This document shows positions 1 to 4,993 of a stretch of DNA of 6,699 nt, piece after piece. The stretch's first letter is position 1; each line of letters begins with the position of its first letter. The position numbers were made by a program, and so were the translations under genes. The DNA comes from CAZSGN01 sp964606415 (GTDB taxonomy: Bacteria; Bacteroidota; Bacteroidia; Bacteroidales; JBBRXJ01). The notes under the pieces were generated by a model, which worked only from the letters and a program-made list of their open reading frames with translations, was not told where the DNA came from and did no database searches. The stretch covers positions 1-6,699 of the forward strand of contig CAZSGN010000155.1 of assembly GCA_964606415.1 (NCBI GenBank), in the 5' to 3' direction.

Positions 1-118
1 TAAACCATATTTTATCTACATATAAACAAATTGCAAGCTTTCATTAAATTAGTGGCAGAACCAAAACTTTTTCCCACGGCGTTCAGATCATTTAACTCAG
101 AAAAAATACAATAAATCA
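1..118. other. Non-coding left edge
   Basis: This AT-rich stretch lies downstream of the minus-strand helical-protein gene. I see no convincing gene in it. A plus-strand frame is open from base 3 to a TAA at 45-47 and could be the tail of a gene entering from the left, but it is too short to support. I found no clear GC-rich stem followed by a T run that would terminate the minus-strand operon. Confidence 0.5.
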
Positions 119-637
119 TTAAATCTGACTGATTACCTGCTGCATTTCCTGAAGAATGACTCTCTTATCGTATGTTGACTGCTCAATGGCGCCCTGAATT
201 TCAGTAAGCGCTTGGTTCTTCTGCTCCTCATTCACAGAGGACATAGAATTTTCTATAATCGTCATGGCCTCAACAGCGGCAAATGAATTTAGACGAATAG
301 AAGCCTCAACCACCGCGATTAATTCCTCACTAAAATCGATGCGGGATTGCCACATAGCCGATAATAAAACACCACTCCTGGGATGCTCAGAATATTTTAT
401 TAACAGCCTGGCTAATGGATGAGCAAAAACCGGATTTTTCTGGTTAACTATAAATTGAAAAATCAGCTCTTCAACCTCAGGATTAGTAGTTTCAAAAATC
501 ACTTCGGCAATTTCCTCAAACCATTTATTTAAAGTATTCTCATCAAGGTCATTAACAACCTGCTTAATTCGGGCAGGGTCATCAGAATGAATTGCTTCCT
601 GTATCAAATGATCATTATCCATATTTTTACCTGTCAT
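119..637 (-). CDS. Small acidic helical protein, HEAT-like, coupled to the AI-2E family transporter
   Basis: The gene encodes a 172-residue soluble protein with no signal peptide or membrane segment. It is acidic and appears almost wholly alpha-helical. Successive amphipathic helices (about residues 35-50, 53-65, 71-83, 88-97, 103-115, 117-131 and 136-151) look like paired HEAT/ARM-type repeats, with a recognisable stretch at 91-106 (LSAMWQSRIDFSEEL). I assign it to no named family and the function is unknown; a scaffold or protein-binding role is inference. The start codon overlaps the end of the upstream transporter gene by 11 bases, so translation is probably coupled. The start is uncertain. 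ATG at 637 has an AAGGA only 2 bases upstream, which is tight. ATG at 622 (five codons later) has an AGG at better spacing of 7 bases, with the transporter's stop lying between. The protein ends at a TAA at 121-119. Confidence 0.8.
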   Translation of the reverse strand: MTGKNMDNDHLIQEAIHSDDPARIKQVVNDLDENTLNKWFEEIAEVIFETTNPEVEELIFQFIVNQKNPVFAHPLARLLIKYSEHPRSGVLLSAMWQSRIDFSEELIAVVEASIRLNSFAAVEAMTIIENSMSSVNEEQKNQALTEIQGAIEQSTYDKRVILQEMQQVISQI

Positions 638-1748
638 AATCCTTCTTTTTTAGCCAGTTTCTAATTTTTTTCACAGACAACTCATATTTCCTCGTTCCAC
701 TAGTTGACAATAGAAAGGCATAAGGCCTGAGTTTTTCAATATGTTGAAAAACAATCCGAATAACAGCCAATACGGGCACAACCACCAACATCCCGGGGAC
801 GCCCCATATCATTGCCCCTATAATCAATCCCAAAATGATAAAGAAAGGACTAATATTGACATTATTGCCAACAATATTCGGAGTTAAAAAATCATTCTCA
901 ATAAAATTCAAAAATAAATACAATCCTGCAACTTTTAAAGGATCAACCGGGAAATCACCTGTAAAAAAAGCAAAAGCAAGCGGAATAATACTTCCCAGAA
1001 GGGTGCCAAAATAAGGAATAAAACTAAAAAATGCCGATAATAACCCCAGTGTTACTGCATGTTCAATACCAATAAGTGATAACCCAACACTATTCAATAT
1101 GAACATACAAATAACAACGATAAATACCCCACCCATATATTGAGCAGAAACCTTTGATATTTCTCGCAGTACCTGAACAGTACGCTCTTTTTTTCGAACC
1201 GGCACAATCTTTAATATAAAATAAGCAAATTTTGTCCTGTAATAAAGAAAAAGAAAGACATACACTGGCATCAGGGCTATTTTAAATGCTGTTCCTGTAG
1301 TCGCTGTAAATAAAGCATTGAACAAATCACCAGCATTATTAAAAAACATATTGACCCTGGGTTTGAAAAAATCTTCGACCTGAATATTTGCAAAATCAAC
1401 AATCGTTTGTAATTCTTTTTGAATAACACGAATATTCACAAGAGCCTGTCTCTTAAGAACAGGGAAATCTTTTAACAAAAGCTGTATCTGCTCCGAAATA
1501 AAAAATAAAATTCCGCCTAAAACAACAAGTGCCAGTATCAGTGTTATTAATATAGCCGGAATACGATGAATACGACGCTTCTCCAGGAAATTGGTAAAGG
1601 GAAAAAGCAAATAAGACAACAAAACAGCAAAAGCAAGAGGGTAAAGCAATTCCTTAGCCTGAACAAGTCCAAACAAAGTCAATGATATGGCTAATGCAAA
1701 AAGCACATATCTCAACAAAGGGGGGTACTTCTGATCTTCTGTAAGCAT
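627..1748 (-). CDS. AI-2E family transporter (PerM/UPF0118 type) inner-membrane protein
   Basis: The gene encodes a 373-residue polytopic membrane protein of normal length for the AI-2E/PerM family. Hydrophobic segments lie at about 12-28, 33-52, 63-84, 154-170, 204-224, 229-262 and 300-335, separated by the long soluble section (about 86-150) typical of the family between the early and later membrane segments. Family signatures are the IPYFGTLLG motif at 244-252 and the LTPNIVGNNVNISP stretch at 288-301, followed by a glycine-rich hydrophobic end (GAMIWGVPGMLVVVP). The family name comes from a proposed autoinducer-2 exporter; other members are Na+/H+ antiporters or have unknown substrates, so no substrate can be assigned here. 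The C-terminus is a lysine-rich cytoplasmic tail. ATG at 1748 is supported by an AAGGA seven bases upstream. It is the first gene of a two-gene minus-strand unit with the helical protein downstream. Confidence 0.92.
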   Translation of the reverse strand: MLTEDQKYPPLLRYVLFALAISLTLFGLVQAKELLYPLAFAVLLSYLLFPFTNFLEKRRIHRIPAILITLILALVVLGGILFFISEQIQLLLKDFPVLKRQALVNIRVIQKELQTIVDFANIQVEDFFKPRVNMFFNNAGDLFNALFTATTGTAFKIALMPVYVFLFLYYRTKFAYFILKIVPVRKKERTVQVLREISKVSAQYMGGVFIVVICMFILNSVGLSLIGIEHAVTLGLLSAFFSFIPYFGTLLGSIIPLAFAFFTGDFPVDPLKVAGLYLFLNFIENDFLTPNIVGNNVNISPFFIILGLIIGAMIWGVPGMLVVVPVLAVIRIVFQHIEKLRPYAFLLSTSGTRKYELSVKKIRNWLKKKDYDR

Positions 1749-1755
1749 TGCTTTA

Positions 1756-1760
1756 TCCTT
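1756..1760 (-). promoter_or_regulatory. Shine-Dalgarno site of the AI-2E family gene
   Basis: On the minus strand AAGGA lies 7 bases before the ATG at 1748. This is a good Shine-Dalgarno match and spacing. It is notable because Bacteroidetes genes often lack such a site, and the other two full-length genes here (YihY-like and Omp85-like) show none. It supports the chosen start. Confidence 0.55.
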
Positions 1761-1775
1761 ATTTGTTTAACATTA

Positions 1776-1783
1776 CAAAAATA
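1776..1783 (-). promoter_or_regulatory. Predicted Bacteroidetes -7 promoter element for the AI-2E operon
   Basis: Read on the minus strand, this is TATTTTTG, a full match to the Bacteroidetes primary-sigma -7 consensus TAnnTTTG. Transcription would start near 1770, giving a leader of roughly 20 bases before the ATG at 1748. I see no TTTG at the expected -33 position, and the region is very AT-rich, so a chance match is possible. Confidence 0.35.
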
Positions 1784-1786
1784 ATA

Positions 1787-1818
1787 TTTGTTTAATAAAT
1801 GTATATTGAATATTTTTA
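1787..1818 (+). promoter_or_regulatory. Predicted Bacteroidetes promoter for the YihY-like gene
   Basis: TTTG at 1787-1790 is followed, after 20 bases, by TATTTTTA at 1811-1818. This matches the Bacteroidetes arrangement TTTG-N19-21-TAnnTTTG at all but the last base. The start site would fall near 1825, leaving a very short leader before the TTG start at 1840. It lies in the shared divergent region with the AI-2E promoter, so the two units may influence each other. Confidence 0.4.
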
Positions 1819-1839
1819 TCATTTAAACATAAACACATT

Positions 1840-2772
1840 TTGATCTCACGCATTTTTAATATTATCAGACAAGCTGGTCAAAAGTTTAAGGAAGACGAGC
1901 CTATCCAGTTGGCCGCAACCCTCTCTTTCCTTACCATTTTTGCCGTTCCGCCAATTCTCATCATCATCACTTCGATGCTTGGTTTTTGGTTTGGTGATGA
2001 TGTCACTACGGGAAAACTTTATCAAAACCTTCATGAATTAATCAATCCCAAAGTTGCACGACAAATCACGGATATCCTTAGCAACTTCAAAACAGACACT
2101 TTTTTCTCCGGGCAAACATTCAGTTTATTTTTTATGTTAATAATAGCCTCTTCTACGTTTTTTGCAATTATACAGAATTCGCTGAATAAAATATGGCGGG
2201 TCAAACCAAAACCCAGAAACAATATTTTAAAAATAATCACCGATCGCCTGACCTCCTTCGGCATTATTTTTATACTGGGCATCATTTTCCTGCTTTCACT
2301 TTTTTTAGATGCAATGGTTGCTATATTAAAAGATTACATGAATACAACCCTGCCTCAACTAACCTATTATACACTCAAGACCGTCAAGTTCTTATTCTCA
2401 TTCCTAGCCACAACCATTACCTTTGCTTTCTTATTTAAATTCCTTCCTGATGTCAAAATCCGCTGGCGGGTAACCTGGACAGGCGCTTTTATTACAGCCA
2501 TTTTATTTACCATCGGCAAAGGAATAATCACCTACCTCATCGGCCAATTTGGTATTGCATCTATGTACGGTGCTGTTGGCAGTTTTGTTGTATTCCTGGT
2601 CTGGGTCTTTTATTCCGCCCTCATTTTTTACCTGGGTGCAGAAATCACAGAACAATATGCCGATTTTTCATCAAGAAATATTGTTCCGAAAAAACATGCC
2701 GTCAGGTTTGAAATTAAAGAAATTAATCATCCCACAAAAAACAATCGTAAAGATTTTTCAAAAACGAGTTGA
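1840..2772 (+). CDS. YihY/virulence factor BrkB family inner-membrane protein
   Basis: The gene encodes a 310-residue polytopic membrane protein matching the YihY/BrkB family (once called ribonuclease BN, a name now considered wrong). Family landmarks are the first membrane segment with AATLSFLTIFAVPP (25-38), the STFFAIIQNSLNKIWR block (105-120), LPDVKIRWRVTWTGA (202-216), and the final YGAVGSFVVFLVWVFYSA segment (243-260) running into LGAEITEQYA. About six membrane helices are visible, near 25-50, 94-113, 138-163, 180-200, 212-234 and 246-268. The molecular function is not established for the family. The start is a TTG: the only in-frame codons between it and the upstream stop (TGA at 1807-1809) contain no ATG or GTG, and the next in-frame ATG (residue 46) would remove the conserved first helix. 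No Shine-Dalgarno site is visible. The 3' end overlaps the convergent Omp85-like gene by 15 bases. Confidence 0.9.
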   Translation: MISRIFNIIRQAGQKFKEDEPIQLAATLSFLTIFAVPPILIIITSMLGFWFGDDVTTGKLYQNLHELINPKVARQITDILSNFKTDTFFSGQTFSLFFMLIIASSTFFAIIQNSLNKIWRVKPKPRNNILKIITDRLTSFGIIFILGIIFLLSLFLDAMVAILKDYMNTTLPQLTYYTLKTVKFLFSFLATTITFAFLFKFLPDVKIRWRVTWTGAFITAILFTIGKGIITYLIGQFGIASMYGAVGSFVVFLVWVFYSALIFYLGAEITEQYADFSSRNIVPKKHAVRFEIKEINHPTKNNRKDFSKTS

Positions 2773-4431
2773 TATACCCAGATGTATTTTCCCTGCTCTC
2801 ATATCAAGCGGATTATCAAACTGTTTCCCGAAAGCATAATTAATTTTCAACAAGCCTGCCGGGGTGCTCAAATGAAAACCAACACCCAACCCTAAAGGGG
2901 CATCCTCAACAAACTGTTTATTCTGATACATTGCTTCATAAAAAGCCTGATCATAAAAAAAATAAAAACTCGAACCCTGATCTAATAAAAACCGGTATTC
3001 TATTGTCCCAACTGTGTACCAATGCGCAAAAATCGATTCTTCATCAAACCCACGTAGTGTATTTAGTCCACCAATACGAAACAATTCATTCGTGAGAAAT
3101 AATCCTGCAGAATCTTTTTTCCCTGAATACTGATTAATAAAAGCTGTTTGGTTTCTTAGATGGATTGTCATACTTTTGCTGACTGAAATAAAAAAGGACA
3201 TATCCAGTTTAGCTTTTAATTCACTATTTTTATCCGTTTCTTTTAACCATCGGCGAACATTACCATAGGCCAGACGGACATCAAATAATAATCCTGAACT
3301 AGGATTCAGCTGCTTGTCAAGCTGATTTTGAAATATGCCAAGCCCAAAATAATTTTTCCTGAAATTGGCAAAATCCGAATTATTAATATTTTGACCAAGA
3401 GTAGATATTGGATCAGAAGCTTCAGCATTCCAGAACAACCTGAAGTAATTTCTCCCTTCATGATAAAAACGTAAACCGATATCTGTTTCATAATTTAAAA
3501 AAGATGAGTCTTTTTTAAAAAGATTAAACGTGAAATCAGTTCCCAGTCTTGAGCCAGCAATATAAGGATAGACAATCCCTATATCAAGTTTTTGGGAAGG
3601 GCCTGATAACTTTCGCCATTGAAGATCAGCAAGTTCACCTCCTCCTAAAACATTCTGTAAACGTAAAGCAACCTCCCCCACCAGTTGTGGAGGCTCATCA
3701 TCATCATCACCAGACTGTAAACCAAGCATTCCATCAATCGAATTGGCAGGCCGCTCATCAAGAAAAAGATAAATATCGGTATTTTCTGATTTAAAAAGCA
3801 CCTGGGAAGGCCGGATAACGCTTATAAAAGGAATATCCTCAAGTCTCTGATCAATTCGCCGAACATCTTTTTGCCGGAATCTTCGCCCCTTTTCAACTTG
3901 AAGGAAACGTCTGAGATACCCTTCATTAAGCTGCCCCTTACCCCTGACAATTAAACTATCATATCTGAATAAAGAATAAGGATCGACATTTATTGTTGCA
4001 GCAAGCATGGAGTCCTTAATCTCAACTGAATCAAGAAAAACCCTGGCAAAGGGATAACCATTGTTTTCATAATACCGGATTAGTTGCTCCTTAATATCCA
4101 AAAGCCTATTATATTCAAAAAGTTTTCCCTGGAATTCGTCAGGAGAAATTGCCGTTTGTGACAAAACATACGAAGGCACATTCCCTTTTTTCAATTGCAA
4201 CCAACGATACCGGGGACCTTTCTCATAAAATATAAAAAGTGAATCATCCTGCTCCTGTACAGATAAGATGCTGGCCTCTGGATATCCCTGCCACCTGAGA
4301 CTTGTAACATACGTATCAGCAAGGCTATCTTTATCTGCCTCCCCATTATTATACGGCAAGCCCTTCTCCTCTTGCGCAAAAACAAATGGTATAACAATAA
4401 AGTGAAAGAAGAACAAAAATGATAATTTCAT
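2758..4431 (-). CDS. Omp85 superfamily outer-membrane protein (BamA/TamA-like, POTRA plus beta-barrel)
   Basis: I choose ATG at 4431, giving 557 residues, because it begins a clean signal peptide (MKLSFLFFFHFIVIPFVFA, cleavage about 19/20 before QEEKG). The reading frame extends to a TTG at 4458, but that would put nine extra residues before the signal peptide. After cleavage come two clear POTRA-like modules (about 76-155 and 156-228) and probably the remains of a third before them (about 40-75, with a GYPEASI stretch). A 16-strand-sized barrel follows from about 229 to the end. Diagnostic features are the LRGF motif (459-462), equivalent to the conserved L6 VRGF/Y motif of Omp85 proteins, and a C-terminal phenylalanine (ISTRF), the usual barrel-assembly signal. 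Size and domain count fit TamA-like or small Omp85 proteins rather than full BamA with five POTRAs. The substrate is unknown: protein insertion or translocation across the outer membrane is the family role. No partner such as TamB is visible in the window. An acidic GDDDDE run (241-246) lies just after barrel entry. Confidence 0.88.
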   Translation of the reverse strand: MKLSFLFFFHFIVIPFVFAQEEKGLPYNNGEADKDSLADTYVTSLRWQGYPEASILSVQEQDDSLFIFYEKGPRYRWLQLKKGNVPSYVLSQTAISPDEFQGKLFEYNRLLDIKEQLIRYYENNGYPFARVFLDSVEIKDSMLAATINVDPYSLFRYDSLIVRGKGQLNEGYLRRFLQVEKGRRFRQKDVRRIDQRLEDIPFISVIRPSQVLFKSENTDIYLFLDERPANSIDGMLGLQSGDDDDEPPQLVGEVALRLQNVLGGGELADLQWRKLSGPSQKLDIGIVYPYIAGSRLGTDFTFNLFKKDSSFLNYETDIGLRFYHEGRNYFRLFWNAEASDPISTLGQNINNSDFANFRKNYFGLGIFQNQLDKQLNPSSGLLFDVRLAYGNVRRWLKETDKNSELKAKLDMSFFISVSKSMTIHLRNQTAFINQYSGKKDSAGLFLTNELFRIGGLNTLRGFDEESIFAHWYTVGTIEYRFLLDQGSSFYFFYDQAFYEAMYQNKQFVEDAPLGLGVGFHLSTPAGLLKINYAFGKQFDNPLDMRAGKIHLGISTRF

Positions 4432-4466
4432 AACAACGCTTAAACATAATAAGAACAATAAATATT

Positions 4467-4496
4467 TTTGTTTGTTGCTTATATTTTCTATTTTTA
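4467..4496 (+). promoter_or_regulatory. Predicted Bacteroidetes promoter for the secreted protein gene
   Basis: TTTG at 4467-4470 precedes TATTTTTA at 4489-4496 with an 18-base spacer, slightly short of the usual 19-21. The -7 box is identical in its eight bases to that proposed for the YihY-like gene. Transcription would start near 4503, about 26 bases before the ATG at 4529. The sequence is AT-rich, so the match is suggestive only. Confidence 0.35.
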
Positions 4497-4528
4497 CATA
4501 AATTAGAGTAAGTTATAAACATTTTATT

Positions 4529-4906
4529 ATGAAAAAACAATATCTATTACTTTCTTTTCTTGCAGGATTTATAGCAATGAGTAGTGTTGTAACAAAAGCA
4601 CAAACTTATGAAGAAGGATTTAACCAGCGCGCTCAAAAACTTATCAATTACGTTGCAGACGATTACAAGTGGGATGCTTCGGGTTGGTATGACTGCAATA
4701 GTCCAAGTGATTACGGTAAATACAACTGGCCAATCCCGGTTGCCCGTTTTCATAAATATGGATTGAGCGATGCGGATGCAAACAAATATTTATGGCGTTT
4801 CGACACACTGGACGGCGGAATATGCTTAGCAAACCGTTTTCATTTTAACCTGATGGGTGAAACATATATTTTTGGGAAATACTGGGAGGCATCCAGCGTC
4901 AAATAA
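4529..4906 (+). CDS. N-terminal fragment of the split secreted protein (125 aa)
   Basis: This is what translation as written would yield: a Sec signal peptide (24 residues) followed by about 100 residues of the helical domain, ending KYWEASSVK at the TAA. A product this short has no sorting tail, so it would at most reach the periplasm and would lack most of the proposed catalytic region. An annotation pipeline would probably call it a hypothetical protein. ATG at 4529 is favoured because the signal peptide starts there; no Shine-Dalgarno site is seen. It is better read together with the downstream fragment than as an independent gene. Confidence 0.6.
   Translation: MKKQYLLLSFLAGFIAMSSVVTKAQTYEEGFNQRAQKLINYVADDYKWDASGWYDCNSPSDYGKYNWPIPVARFHKYGLSDADANKYLWRFDTLDGGICLANRFHFNLMGETYIFGKYWEASSVK
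4904..4906 (+). other. In-frame TAA interrupting the secreted protein gene
   Basis: The codons read AGC GTC AAA TAA ACT GTC AAA GAT, giving SVK-stop-TVKD. Replacing the first T by C gives CAA (Gln), by A gives AAA (Lys), by G gives GAA (Glu). One substitution therefore restores the full frame, with no frameshift needed. Codon usage and protein character are the same on both sides. The intact genes in the window end at ordinary TAA or TGA codons, so TAA is a real stop in this genome. Confidence 0.85.
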
Positions 4907-4993
4907 ACTGTCAAAGATTACCTAACAGCAGCATGGAACAGGGATGACAGTTATAATCTTTTTACTGCCGAAGGAACAGAGAACCACATTCAC

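Noticed and set aside
1..118. Possible start of another minus-strand gene at ATG 8 or end of a plus-strand gene at 47
   Set aside because: Only a few codons are inside the window, too little to support a gene.
1846..2839. Several short frames on both strands across the YihY-like gene
   Set aside because: They are shadows of the YihY-like coding sequence with no domain character or start signals.
3695..3709. Five-unit TCA microrepeat as a possible phase-variation site
   Set aside because: It is a trinucleotide repeat inside a coding Asp run, so length changes would not shift the frame, and it is too short to be notably unstable.
3549..3794. Plus-strand frame encoding a His-rich stretch
   Set aside because: It is antisense to the Omp85-like gene; the His run is the complement of the Asp run (five TCA units at 3695-3709) and it has no start signal or family features.
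4441..4448. TATGTTTA on the minus strand as promoter of the Omp85-like gene
   Set aside because: It would put the transcription start within a few bases of the ATG at 4431 and has no TTTG at -33.
4432..4458. Longer Omp85-like protein starting at TTG 4458
   Set aside because: It would place nine residues before a textbook signal peptide that starts with ATG at 4431.
4904..4906. Reassigned or recoded TAA codon allowing readthrough
   Set aside because: Two intact genes here end at TAA and two at TGA in sensible places, and only one in-frame TAA occurs in more than 720 codons. I see no known readthrough context, so a point mutation or sequence error is simpler.
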